Source: a virus | DNA length: 64,000 bases | Strand: one strand, 5' to 3' | IMG/VR virus record: IMGVR_UViG_3300037882_001264 | Coordinates: 38,810 to 102,809 of that record | Shown here: positions 40,133-47,665 of the stretch, one piece after another | Position numbering within the stretch: the stretch's first letter is position 1 | How the letters are laid out: each line of letters begins with the position of its first letter | Notes under the pieces: model-generated | What the model was told of the DNA's origin: nothing | Database searches by the model: none | Seen by the model: only the letters and a program-made list of their open reading frames with translations | Translations under genes and position numbers: made by a program

Positions 40133-40965
40133 CCGAGCACCACCGGTCGGGTGATGCCCTGCCGGTACTCCTGCCGGGTCCGCTCGCCGAGGTCGGTGTT
40201 GCGGAAGTCAGCACCGAAGAGGCGGATGAACTCCGAGCCGCCCACGAGGCGCGAGAAGATCGGACCTCCGTACCCGTCCTTGAGCCGCTCGGGCGTGAGG
40301 TTCGTGGTGATGATGGTGGGCAGGGATGCGTTGATCCGCGCCTGGATGACGACGTCGACACTGTCCATCACAGCGCCGCTGCGATTCTTGTGCTCACGGC
40401 CGACGTCGTCGATGACCAGCACCTGGGTGGTCATCGCAGTACGGTGGAACCAGTCGCGCTCGTCCTTGCTGCTCCATCCTGCGGCGAAGTCGTCGAGGAA
40501 CGAGGTGAAGGTGAAGAAGTGGCCGGTGTAGCCGAGGGAGAGGATACGCTTGAGAATCAACAGGGCGAGCAGAGTCTTCCCCACGCCCGTGTCTCCGTAG
40601 AGCACGAGCCCGCGCCCCGAGGTGACGTTGAAGGGGACGTCGTCGATGTAGTCAGCGATCTGCTGCATGACCGAGACATCTACGTGCGTCACGTCGCCCC
40701 ACGAGAGGCGCTGCCCTTCCCAGTTGATCCCGGCGTTTAGCAGCCAGAGGTGCATGACCATCTGGTCGATGCACGAGCAGTCGAACTCGGCGATCTCGCG
40801 ACTCGCGGTGTAGCCGAGGAACCACCCCTTGCCGGTGCAGACACGGCAGGGCTGCGACTTAGTGCACCAGAGGCTCGTGTCACGAGTCTTGAGGCGTTCG
40901 AGTTCGGTGTTGCTGATCAAGCGCACCGCTGGGTTCAGCGGCTGCATCTTGAGGCGGGTCATCAT
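40129..40965 (-). CDS. DnaC/DnaA-like AAA+ helicase loader
   Basis: 278 residues. A zinc-type N-terminus (CRVCTGKGWFL ... FDCSCIDQ) precedes an AAA+ ATPase: Walker A YGDTGVGKTLLA, Walker B VLVIDDVGRE, and a sensor-like TIITTNLT. The short C-terminus fits DnaC/DnaI loaders. It should deliver the DnaB-like helicase to the origin or fork. The ATG (or the next ATG) follows AGGAGC. It overlaps dnaB by 4 nt. Confidence 0.8.
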   Translation of the reverse strand: MMTRLKMQPLNPAVRLISNTELERLKTRDTSLWCTKSQPCRVCTGKGWFLGYTASREIAEFDCSCIDQMVMHLWLLNAGINWEGQRLSWGDVTHVDVSVMQQIADYIDDVPFNVTSGRGLVLYGDTGVGKTLLALLILKRILSLGYTGHFFTFTSFLDDFAAGWSSKDERDWFHRTAMTTQVLVIDDVGREHKNRSGAVMDSVDVVIQARINASLPTIITTNLTPERLKDGYGGPIFSRLVGGSEFIRLFGADFRNTDLGERTRQEYRQGITRPVVLG

Positions 40966-41001
40966 GCTCCTGTCAGAGTCAGTGGGTGTCTTGGTCGTTG
41001 T

Positions 41002-41406
41002 CTACCAGCGTCCAGCGATGACCTCGCTGAAGTAGGGATCGCTGTTCTTGCAGAAGCGGTTCACGGTCACGGGCTTACCCTGCCAGTTCCCGTCGTAGAT
41101 GTCAAACACCGTCGTCGCGATACGGTGAGCATCACTGCCCCAGCGACCGAAGAACGACTTGAAGATGCCGGACTCCTTGATGACGTTGCGGTCCTGCACG
41201 CCGTGGCGCTGCTCGATCTCGAAGACGACGTAGTCGCGCAGATCGGACCAGGTCCAGGTGGACGGATCCTTGCTGAGGTACCCCGTGCGACGCGATGCGA
41301 CAGGGGTCGAGCGGGGCGCTTCGTTGATGACGACAGCGGCTCCGACTTGCTCACCATTGATGATGACCGGCTTGCCGGGAACGATCACGATGTCGTCAAG
41401 TAGCAC
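41002..41406 (-). CDS. Hypothetical protein, 134 aa
   Basis: GTG 41406 is chosen because AAGGAG precedes it; the start above it lies in the leader hairpin. The protein (VLLDDIVIVPGKPVIINGEQ at the start) has a globular N-terminal barrel, a Tyr/Trp-rich middle (DPSTWTWSDLRDYVVFEIEQ) and ends DPYFSEVIAGRW. It is first in the replication operon behind the promoter at 41512-41540, so it may be a replication or regulatory protein. No homologue recognised. Confidence 0.6.
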   Translation of the reverse strand: MLLDDIVIVPGKPVIINGEQVGAAVVINEAPRSTPVASRRTGYLSKDPSTWTWSDLRDYVVFEIEQRHGVQDRNVIKESGIFKSFFGRWGSDAHRIATTVFDIYDGNWQGKPVTVNRFCKNSDPYFSEVIAGRW

Positions 41407-41463
41407 TGGATGCTCCTTCTCTGGGTAGGTCAATGGTAGCGCTCGCAGGGTGATCTTGAGCCA

Positions 41464-41486
41464 CCCCCTCAGCACTGTCGAGGGGG
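41464..41486 (-). other. Leader hairpin of the replication operon
   Basis: CCCCCTC/GAGGGGG, 7-bp stem with a 9-nt loop, between the promoter at 41512-41540 and the GTG at 41406. It may be an attenuator or terminator. Confidence 0.55.
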
Positions 41487-41511
41487 GTCTTGGAGCATCT
41501 TCTGGGGCCCT

Positions 41512-41540
41512 AGGTTAGTGCCCGGAGCCGCAGGAATCAA
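41512..41540 (-). promoter_or_regulatory. Promoter TTGATT-N17-TAACCT
   Basis: -35 TTGATT (41540-41535), 17-nt spacer, -10 TAACCT (41517-41512). The core GGCTCCGGGCACTAACCTA is closely related to a core at 53420-53440, suggesting two co-regulated promoters. Confidence 0.6.
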
Positions 41541-41549
41541 GCCGAAGGG

Positions 41550-42161
41550 TCAGTACCAGCCCTTGCCCTGGAAGGCCGACCAAGCGCCGCACGGCGTGCC
41601 ATAACGGCTCTTGATGTACTTGAGCCCCCACTTGATCTGCGTCTTGTAGTTGGTGCGCCAGTCAGCACCGGCAGACGCCATCTTCGATCCTGGCAACGCC
41701 TGCGGGATGCCGTAGGCCCGACCATTGGACGTCATGGAGCCGGTAGCCGTGGTGCGCCAGTTGGACTCTCGGTCCCACAACTTGACCAGGCAGCCGAACT
41801 GCGATGCGGGGACGAGGGACTTGGCGTAGGCCTGCGCGACGCCCTTAGGTGCCGGTGAGCCAACGGAGGCTGAGGAGCGCTGCCTCTTGCGCTCGACCTT
41901 CTTGGCTGCGGCTGCCTCACGCTTGGCCTTGGCAGCAGCGGCCTGGCGAGCCTTGACCTTGGCGAGGCGCTCGGCGCGCTCCTTGGCTGCGCGATCGGCT
42001 GCACGAGATGCTCGCTCCAGCAGCGAGTCACTGACGCGAGCATCGATGATGGCCTGCTGGGCAGACGTGGGTGCAGACGGCACTGTCGTGGTGACCGGTG
42101 TGGCCAGCAGTGCGGGTAGAACGAACAGCGGAGTCGCTGCGAACATATGGATGCGCTTCAT
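41550..42161 (-). CDS. Secreted lytic transglycosylase (SLT-like), 203 aa
   Basis: A Sec-type signal peptide opens the protein (MKRIHMFAATPLFVLPALLA, likely cut around residue 30). A charged Ala/Lys/Arg coiled region (about 45-100) follows. The C-terminal domain has LVKLWDRESNWRTTATGSMT (catalytic Glu), RAYGIPQALPGSKMASAG and QIKWGLKYIKSRYGTPCGAW, the pattern of actinobacterial secreted lysozyme-like transglycosylases. Outside the cell such enzymes cut peptidoglycan glycan strands. It is isolated from the endolysin/holin pair and lies at the edge of the replication operon; ATG with GAGAGG upstream. Host-derived origin is likely. Confidence 0.8.
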   Translation of the reverse strand: MKRIHMFAATPLFVLPALLATPVTTTVPSAPTSAQQAIIDARVSDSLLERASRAADRAAKERAERLAKVKARQAAAAKAKREAAAAKKVERKRQRSSASVGSPAPKGVAQAYAKSLVPASQFGCLVKLWDRESNWRTTATGSMTSNGRAYGIPQALPGSKMASAGADWRTNYKTQIKWGLKYIKSRYGTPCGAWSAFQGKGWY

Positions 42162-42236
42162 CCCGGGGTCCTCTCGTTGCGCAAACGTGGCGGCGTTGCA
42201 TGGCGAGCCTCGACCCTGGATGAGCCGAACTCAGAT

Positions 42237-43145
42237 TCAGTTATCCGTCAAGTGTACCCCATCGCTCCACAGAGATCCAGCGTAGACCTTCGATAGGACT
42301 GACTTCATGTTGAAAGTCAGGAGGAACTGGACAAGTTCCTCTTGCAGCGCAGACCCCAACTTAGTGGGATCAAACGGGGGCGGCGGGGGCAGAATGAGGC
42401 CGTCTACGGGGACCCTCAGATCGACCAGCCGCAGGTTGGTGTTGACCCGCGCCATGTGGGGAGTGACGCGCTCGTCCTCGATGCGCTCAAGCGAGCCCCC
42501 AGCAGCATGGAGGATCTTCACAGCCTTCTTCGGGCCGATCCCCTTGATGCCGATGACGTTGTCGCCAGCGTCGCCCATGAGCGCCATGACGTGCGGGATC
42601 CACTCGACCGGGCATCCGAAGTGCTCGGCTACGCGCTCTTCGTTCCAGCGGTCTGTGGGGGCCCCGTAGGATGACAGCCGCACCTGCTCGGTGCCATCGG
42701 TGAGCAGTTGCATGAAGTCCTTGTCGCTCGACAGGATGACGACGTCAGCCTTCCTGCGATAGAGCCACCAGTACCCGGCGATGATGTCGTCGCCCTCGAA
42801 GCCACGACGCTGGATCTGCATCAGCCCTGCCGTCGCGCAGAAGGCCTGCGCCATGTTGAAGGCGTCGCTCTTGCGATCGTTGTACTCCTGAGCGGCCTCA
42901 CCGTCGACCACGGCCGGACGGTTCGCCTTGTACTCGGGATCGACGCCCTGGCGCCATCGGAAGCCGGGTCCATCCCACGCGATGATGACGTGAGTCGGCT
43001 TCTCCTCGCGGATGTGCCCCGAGAGCGTGTTGATGAAGACGAGGAGCGCCCCCGTGTCCATGCCCTGGTGCGACATGGGGGAGCGCTCCGTCGCCATCAG
43101 CGCGCGGATGAGGAGGTTGCTGCCGTCGACCAGCAGGAGCCTCAT
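42237..43145 (-). CDS. 5'-3' exonuclease (FEN/T5-like)
   Basis: 302 residues from ATG 43145 (overlaps the stop of the gene above, ATGA). MRLLLVDGSNLLIRALMA and THVIIAWDGPGFRWRQ are motifs of the N-terminal FEN domain; RRGFEGDDIIAGYWWLYRRK and VVILSSDKDFMQLLTD give four more acidic residues; MGDAGDNVIGIKGIGPKKAV is the helix-3-turn DNA-binding motif. The protein ends after a Pro-rich loop. It removes RNA primers and 5' flaps in replication, and no Pol I polymerase domain is attached. Confidence 0.85.
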   Translation of the reverse strand: MRLLLVDGSNLLIRALMATERSPMSHQGMDTGALLVFINTLSGHIREEKPTHVIIAWDGPGFRWRQGVDPEYKANRPAVVDGEAAQEYNDRKSDAFNMAQAFCATAGLMQIQRRGFEGDDIIAGYWWLYRRKADVVILSSDKDFMQLLTDGTEQVRLSSYGAPTDRWNEERVAEHFGCPVEWIPHVMALMGDAGDNVIGIKGIGPKKAVKILHAAGGSLERIEDERVTPHMARVNTNLRLVDLRVPVDGLILPPPPPFDPTKLGSALQEELVQFLLTFNMKSVLSKVYAGSLWSDGVHLTDN

Positions 43146-44056
43146 GCGTTGTCCGGCGTCAGTAGGTACCACGAGTCCTCCATCCGGTAGCCACCGAAAC
43201 TCGCAGCAGCCGCATTGCAGTCCAGCCCGGTGACCAGGACCGCATGCCGGTCCCCTTGGCCGTTGGGCGGGAGGAGCATGCCGTCCTCGTACCGGTAGTG
43301 AAGGTGCCCATGGAAGACCCTCGCGGGCTCCAGGGCCTCGATCACGCGCTGGATGCGATCCTGGTTGGGGAAGCATTCGCTGAAGTCCTTGCGGTTCCAG
43401 CGAGGCTGAGACCGACGGGGCTTGTCATGGCAGAGCAGGACGTCGATCGGCTCGCCGTCGAGCGCCTCGGCGACCTCCTCCTCCGTGATCTCCTCTTCTG
43501 GCCACCAGAGCAGGGGCTTGCCGCTGAGGACTCGGACTGACCTAGCGGAAAGCCGAGCCACTGCGTCCTTGCCAGCCTGCTCCCGGCCAGCGAACTCAGC
43601 GCGAGCGGAGGCGCGAGCCTTGGCCTCGCCCCGCAGGCGAGGAGCCTTATCGATCGAGTACGCGCCGCCGAGCGCCATGAAGCGCTTGCCCCACCACTCC
43701 CATCGATGGGCGCGGGGGGCGTGGTACAGGCGGTTCCTCATGGCGACGAAGCCGTTCGAGGTCCGGGGCACCAGTGCGCTCTCGATGTACCGCTCGCGCA
43801 GCATGTCGTGAGCCTCGTGGTTTCCGTCCAGCCAGTAGACGTCGAGGTCGTACTGCTCGGCCAGATCCTCACAGCGGTCTAGGAAGGCACCCTTGTCCAT
43901 GTGCTCCCAGTAGCCAAAGTCGCCCAGCACGAAGATGGCCTGCGCTCCATTGCGCACAGCCGTCTGCATGAGGTACTCGATGTGCACAACGTCCCCGTGC
44001 GTATCCCCACAGAGTAGGACGGAACGCGGCTCGATCACCTGGACAGTCTCAATCAT
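43142..44056 (-). CDS. Calcineurin-like metallophosphoesterase, 304 aa
   Basis: All diagnostic loops are visible: LLCGDTHGDVVHI (D-x-H), FVLGDFGYWE (GD), YWLDGNHEAHD (GNHE), LLCHDKP (H) and VFHGHLHYRYED (GH-x-H). The family hydrolyses phosphate esters; the substrate is not evident. The gene is between dNMP kinase and exonuclease, so nucleic-acid or nucleotide substrates are plausible. Start is clear and overlaps the neighbour by 4 nt. Confidence 0.85.
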   Translation of the reverse strand: MIETVQVIEPRSVLLCGDTHGDVVHIEYLMQTAVRNGAQAIFVLGDFGYWEHMDKGAFLDRCEDLAEQYDLDVYWLDGNHEAHDMLRERYIESALVPRTSNGFVAMRNRLYHAPRAHRWEWWGKRFMALGGAYSIDKAPRLRGEAKARASARAEFAGREQAGKDAVARLSARSVRVLSGKPLLWWPEEEITEEEVAEALDGEPIDVLLCHDKPRRSQPRWNRKDFSECFPNQDRIQRVIEALEPARVFHGHLHYRYEDGMLLPPNGQGDRHAVLVTGLDCNAAAASFGGYRMEDSWYLLTPDNA

Positions 44057-44065
44057 CTGCTCATC

Positions 44066-44689
44066 CTACCGGATCGCCGAAGATGTGGCAACCGCCGACA
44101 ACTCGCCGCGCGCACGGGTCAAGACGAAGTCCCCTGCCCACTTGCTCAGCATGACGCCCTTGTCCTCCCAGGCAGCCAGGGTGCTGTCGTTGTCGAGAAT
44201 GAGGTCGAACGACTCGTCGGGCAGCCCCCGGTCGGAGACGTGGTCGTTGATCGGGCCCACGCCGGGGCGCTTGACCTTGACCAGGACGCCCTTGCGCCCC
44301 TCGATCGCAGCAACCTCGTTGTCGAAGCGCATGTCGGTGACGACGTACTTGCCCTTGGGGTCGTAGTCCTTGAGTGCAGCGTCGACCCAGATGTCCTCGT
44401 AGAACAACTGGCGACCGACCTCGGTGCCCATCACCTGGAGCAGACGACGGATCTCCTCGTACTCGACCTTGGCTCGATCCCAGCCGATGCTGTCGACGAG
44501 CGACTGCACGCGCGTGATGACGATGCCTCGCTCGACGTCGATGTTGGCCGTGACGATTGGGTTGAGTCGGTAGACCGCCTCGCGGAGGATGTCAGCGAAG
44601 GCGATGCGGGTGTAGCCGAAGTCCTCGACCAGGATCTTGGCAAGGGAGTCCTTGCCAGACTGGGCGAAGCCGTGAAGGCCGATGATCAT
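44066..44689 (-). CDS. Deoxynucleoside monophosphate kinase
   Basis: 207 residues. P-loop GLHGFAQSGKDSLAKIL at the start; the lid/NMP region IAFADILREAVYRLNP; RRLLQVMGTEVGRQLFYEDI matches phage dNMP kinases (RxxLQxxGTExxR); then KYVVTDMRFDNEV with the conserved D-x-R-F-x-N-E. It phosphorylates dNMPs to dNDPs in the cytoplasm to feed phage DNA synthesis. A short gene precedes it (46 aa), sharing ATG/TGA bases. Confidence 0.85.
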   Translation of the reverse strand: MIIGLHGFAQSGKDSLAKILVEDFGYTRIAFADILREAVYRLNPIVTANIDVERGIVITRVQSLVDSIGWDRAKVEYEEIRRLLQVMGTEVGRQLFYEDIWVDAALKDYDPKGKYVVTDMRFDNEVAAIEGRKGVLVKVKRPGVGPINDHVSDRGLPDESFDLILDNDSTLAAWEDKGVMLSKWAGDFVLTRARGELSAVATSSAIR

Positions 44690-44826
44690 GCGCTCTCCTC
44701 CGTCACGACGATGTCGGCGCCGACCTCGGTGTTGACGAGTTCGTCCTCATAGAAGTTCTCAAGATCGCTCTCGATCTGCCTCCATGCAGATCGAGGCATA
44801 CGGATCGTGACCTGCGGCTCGCTCAT
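44686..44826 (-). CDS. Small protein, 46 aa
   Basis: ATG 44826 overlaps the stop of the gene above (ATGA) and has GGAGG upstream; the frame (MSEPQVTIRMPRSAWRQIES at the start) ends inside the ATG of dNMP kinase. Acidic C-terminus. A perfect inverted repeat lies in its coding part (44770-44795). Not recognised; supported by tight packing. Confidence 0.7.
   Translation of the reverse strand: MSEPQVTIRMPRSAWRQIESDLENFYEDELVNTEVGADIVVTEESA
44770..44795. repeat. Perfect inverted repeat CTCGATCTGC/GCAGATCGAG
   Basis: 10-bp arms with a 6-nt loop inside the 46-residue gene. Could be an operator or RNA hairpin, or chance. Confidence 0.6.
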
Positions 44827-45074
44827 GCGGTTCCTCCTGCGGTGTAGTCGTTGACTTCTTCATCGCCGCCCCACTTGGCTCCCCCTCGAACGTGACGCCC
44901 TGGGTGGCCGACAGAGCGAGCGCAGCGGAGCCCATCGTAGACATCCGGGCATCGCTGAGCATCGGTGAGAGACGGCTGTGGCTTGCTGTACGGCTGCCCC
45001 AGGGTGTCAGGGTCGAGACCCATCGACTCCATGTGGCGCCGGTTGATGTCCGCCTGGGTCAGGCGCTCGGTCAT
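44823..45074 (-). CDS. Actinophage-type small Cys/His protein, 83 aa
   Basis: RCPDVYDGLRCARSVGHPGR, then HVRGGAKWGGDEEV, matches a common small-phage pattern C-x4-G-x-x-C-x4-GH-x-G-x-H...W, usually of unknown role. Start overlaps the thyX stop (ATGA). Helical N-terminus (LTQADINRRHMESMG). Confidence 0.7.
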   Translation of the reverse strand: MTERLTQADINRRHMESMGLDPDTLGQPYSKPQPSLTDAQRCPDVYDGLRCARSVGHPGRHVRGGAKWGGDEEVNDYTAGGTA

Positions 45075-45772
45075 GGCGCGACTCTCCCGTTGGCGACGAA
45101 GGAGGCGTACGTCAACGGCATGGCCTCCTTGAAGAACGCCTCGTACTGCTCGGCGACGATCTCGATCTCGCGCTGGGGGAACGAGGGGAAGGTGCTGTTC
45201 TCGTCCTTGGTGCGCAGCGAGAGGAACGACATCAGTGAGCGTGCATTGCAGGTGACGAAACAGGTCGAGTAGATGTTGACCGGCAGCACCATGCGGGCAA
45301 CCTCGCGAGCGATCTCGTCCTCAAGCGAGTGCTCATAGACGTCGTAAGCCAGCCGGTTGGCGCGCTTCATGTTCGCGACCAATGTCTTGTACTGGGTATC
45401 GCTGCCAGGGAGGAAGATGTAGTGGCCCGGTTTGCCGGTCTGCACGAGGTTGCGCTCGGGAGAAGGGACGTAGAAGACCGGGTCCAACTGCTTGTAGCGG
45501 CCCGACTCCTCGTTGTACGAGAAGCCGATACGGTGGCGGTGGTGCTCACGCCAGACGAAGATCGGAGCGGTGACACGGAAGGTGAACATGTTGTGCTCGA
45601 AGGGCGTCCCGTGCCTCCCCCGCATGAGGAAGTCGATCAGGCGAGCGCTTTCCTCGGCCTCAGCCTCTGCACCAACGGTGGACACTCGGGCTGACTGCAC
45701 GACGTCTGCGTCTCTTGCGTTGGACGAGATCAGCGTCACGGGGATCTCGCTGGTGAAGGTCAGGTCTGTCAT
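45071..45772 (-). CDS. thyX: Flavin-dependent thymidylate synthase ThyX
   Basis: 233 residues. The ThyX motif R-H-R-x4-S-x-N-E-x-S-x-R-Y is seen in HHRHRIGFSYNEESGRY. RHGTPFEHNMFTFRVTAPIF precedes it and ARMVLPVNIYSTCFVTCNAR supplies the later substrate-binding part. It converts dUMP to dTMP with FAD and methylene-tetrahydrofolate. Together with RNR and dNMP kinase it supplies dTTP precursors. Ends overlapping the next gene. Confidence 0.92.
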   Translation of the reverse strand: MTDLTFTSEIPVTLISSNARDADVVQSARVSTVGAEAEAEESARLIDFLMRGRHGTPFEHNMFTFRVTAPIFVWREHHRHRIGFSYNEESGRYKQLDPVFYVPSPERNLVQTGKPGHYIFLPGSDTQYKTLVANMKRANRLAYDVYEHSLEDEIAREVARMVLPVNIYSTCFVTCNARSLMSFLSLRTKDENSTFPSFPQREIEIVAEQYEAFFKEAMPLTYASFVANGRVAP

Positions 45773-46044
45773 GAGGGCTGCCCCTTCTGGTTGACGAGGA
45801 TCGTGACGAGGGCCGAGGAGGGCAGGAAGAGTGCACCCACGCCGTAGAACATGACGTAGTGCTTGCCACGCTCGGCGGTGTCGATCTTCTTGACCGTGAC
45901 GTCATCGATCGTGTTGAACGGGCCTAGGTTGTTGCCCGACACGAGTCGGTCGCCTGGCTCCAGTTCTCCAATCGAGACGACCTCAGTCGCCCGATCTCTG
46001 CTCGGAGAGAGCACGGGGATCTCGTCAGTACTGGCTTGGGTCAT
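45769..46044 (-). CDS. SH3-like hypothetical protein, 91 aa
   Basis: ELEPGDRLVSGNNLGPFNTI and following strands (VKKIDTAERGKHYVMFYGVG) give a small beta-barrel. It overlaps both neighbours (4 and 20 nt). Not identified. Confidence 0.6.
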   Translation of the reverse strand: MTQASTDEIPVLSPSRDRATEVVSIGELEPGDRLVSGNNLGPFNTIDDVTVKKIDTAERGKHYVMFYGVGALFLPSSALVTILVNQKGQPS

Positions 46045-46387
46045 CGCTGGATGTTCCTTCCTGGGTGAGTTCGTTCAACTTGGATGCGAGGGCAAACCCC
46101 TCGACGAATGATGCCAGCGCTGCGGACGCGGCGAGGTCCAGGATGTCAGCGAGCGACGAGTCGTCGTTGATCTCGCCTCCTGGGCGCTGGAGGAGTTGGG
46201 CGACGGTCTCAGCGACCTGATGGCTCGCATAGGCGATCAGCGACCCTGCACTGACCCCAGAGAAGGTCGAGTGGGCCTCGGGCGAGAGTTCGACGTCCAC
46301 CTGGAGCGCAGCGACCGCGAGCCTCGCGATCTCCTCGGGGGAGACGTTCTCGAAGATCGGGAGGTCGGGGAAGTCGGTGTCGGTCAC
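46025..46387 (-). CDS. Hypothetical helical protein, 120 aa
   Basis: Almost entirely helical: SPEEIARLAVAALQVDVELS, GSLIAYASHQVAETVAQLLQ and ILDLAASAALASFVEGFALA. Not hydrophobic enough for membrane helices. Overlaps both neighbours (4 and 20 nt). Role unknown. Confidence 0.6.
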   Translation of the reverse strand: MTDTDFPDLPIFENVSPEEIARLAVAALQVDVELSPEAHSTFSGVSAGSLIAYASHQVAETVAQLLQRPGGEINDDSSLADILDLAASAALASFVEGFALASKLNELTQEGTSSDDPSQY

Positions 46388-46788
46388 AGCGGGACTCCGT
46401 ACTGGTAAGCGACAGCACGCACGATGGCTACCGTGCGCTGAAGGTGTATCCCAGAGATGGAGCCTGCCTGGGCTAGTGCGTGTGCCACACGCTCGATGTC
46501 AGCGAGATTGAAGACGGGACTTCCGTGTCCGTCCAGCGGCAGCGGGTCCATCAGGCCCCCGTCGAGGGGGAGACGTCCATGCTCGTCGGACAGGTCGTTC
46601 ATCCGGTTGCGGAGCCAGAAACTCTTCCAGCCGAAGAAGCACTTGGCGACCTCTGCCCGGCTAAAGACCGGGAAGTGATCGCCCTGGGCCGTGGTCGGCA
46701 GGGACTCGTAGCGGATCCAGTAGGGGCGCGCGATGTCACCCCCACCGTCCACGACGACGATGGGGGTGACGTTGGCTCCGCGCGTCAC
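46384..46788 (-). CDS. MerR/HTH-like DNA-binding protein, 134 aa
   Basis: GTG 46788 overlaps the stop of the gene above (GTGA); further in-frame sequence is not protein-like. DHFPVFSRAEVAKCFFGWKS, then FWLRNRM, is a MerR-type helix-turn-helix, and the C-terminal part (FNLADIERVAHALAQAG, VAIVRAVAYQYGV) matches a region seen in many actinophage HTH proteins. It may regulate phage promoters or act at the origin. First functional gene after the 249-residue protein in the operon behind the promoter at 47575-47603. Confidence 0.65.
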   Translation of the reverse strand: MTRGANVTPIVVVDGGGDIARPYWIRYESLPTTAQGDHFPVFSRAEVAKCFFGWKSFWLRNRMNDLSDEHGRLPLDGGLMDPLPLDGHGSPVFNLADIERVAHALAQAGSISGIHLQRTVAIVRAVAYQYGVPL

Positions 46789-47534
46789 TTCGCCTTGCGA
46801 ACCGTGAGCGAGGTGTTCGCTCCGGTCTTCTGCGTGATGCGCTTGATGATGCTCAGGCGCTCCGGCTTCGCGAGGATCGCCTTGCTGGCCTTCGCCTCGT
46901 CGAACACGCGCTTCTCGACGGTCAGGGCCAGGTAGTCCTCGCGGCTGATCTCGTCGTTCTTGAAGAGGACGTCCAACTCGCCGCCGGAGAGGGTGGTCTT
47001 GCCCGAGGTGTACTCGATGCTCCACTCCTCGTTCGCCCCCTCGACAGGGATGCGAGTGGGGTTCTGGGGGGCGCAGAGGATGTAGTGGCCGCTCAGGTCG
47101 CGCGGGGTGGCCTCGACGACGATCTCGCCATCAGGGCCGTAGACGGGCTTCGCAACGGCAAGGCCGGAGGCCTCGGCCTCGACGTCGGCGTGGTTCCGGA
47201 TGGCTTCCTTGATGCCAGCCTCACGCTTGCTGAGGGTCTCCAGCACGACCTTGAGGTTCTCACGCTCGATGTAGAGCGCGGCGATCTCGGCCTGGGTGAG
47301 CGCCTTGCGCTCGGTCGGCTGCACCGCTCCGAACTCGTCGGGCAGGGCGGCGAGGGCGGCCTTGAACTTGTCGGTCAGGACCAGCGGCTTGGGCACTGCC
47401 GGAAACTCCTGGGGAGCGGGGGCAGGCTCGATGTCCTCAGCGAGGATCTTGGCGACAGAGGAGAGGCTCGTGCCCTCAGCGAGGCTGATCTGGGCCTTGC
47501 GCAGGCTCTGGTCCTGGACGGCGAGTTCGGTCAT
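46785..47534 (-). CDS. Hypothetical protein, 249 aa
   Basis: Acidic, mostly helical: SLSSVAKILAEDIEPAPAPQ, a long helix with ERENLKVVLETLSKREAGIK and a C-terminal alpha/beta part (GHYILCAPQNPTRIPVEG, TSGKTTLSGGELDVLF). No catalytic motif. First gene behind the promoter at 47575-47603. Proteins of this style, with a coiled helix preceding a small domain, are common in actinophages; function unknown. Confidence 0.65.
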   Translation of the reverse strand: MTELAVQDQSLRKAQISLAEGTSLSSVAKILAEDIEPAPAPQEFPAVPKPLVLTDKFKAALAALPDEFGAVQPTERKALTQAEIAALYIERENLKVVLETLSKREAGIKEAIRNHADVEAEASGLAVAKPVYGPDGEIVVEATPRDLSGHYILCAPQNPTRIPVEGANEEWSIEYTSGKTTLSGGELDVLFKNDEISREDYLALTVEKRVFDEAKASKAILAKPERLSIIKRITQKTGANTSLTVRKAK

Positions 47535-47574
47535 GGCGGGCTCCTAGTGGTATCTCGTGGATCGGTACGGCATC

Positions 47575-47603
47575 AGCATACACGTCAGCGGCCCCCGGCG
47601 CAA
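47575..47603 (-). promoter_or_regulatory. Promoter TTGCGC-N17-TATGCT
   Basis: -35 TTGCGC (47603-47598), 17-nt spacer, -10 TATGCT (47580-47575). It comes right after the terminator hairpin at 47616-47657 and about 41 nt before the ATG at 47534. GTGTATGCTG is shared with the promoter at 53658. Confidence 0.7.
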
Positions 47604-47615
47604 CCCCTAAACGTG

Positions 47616-47657
47616 ACGAATCCCTGGACCCTCGTGAGAAGGAGCCCAGGGATTCGT
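47616..47657 (-). terminator. Terminator hairpin after the endolysin gene
   Basis: ACGAATCCCTGG/CCAGGGATTCGT, 12-bp perfect stem, 18-nt loop, 9 nt after the endolysin stop. No strong U-tract. It is followed by a promoter, marking a transcription-unit boundary. Confidence 0.75.
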
Positions 47658-47665
47658 GTCAGTGG

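Noticed and set aside
44759-44962. 67-codon minus-strand frame overlapping two small genes
   Set aside because: It overlaps the 83- and 46-residue genes, which have clear ribosome binding sites and ATGA junctions.
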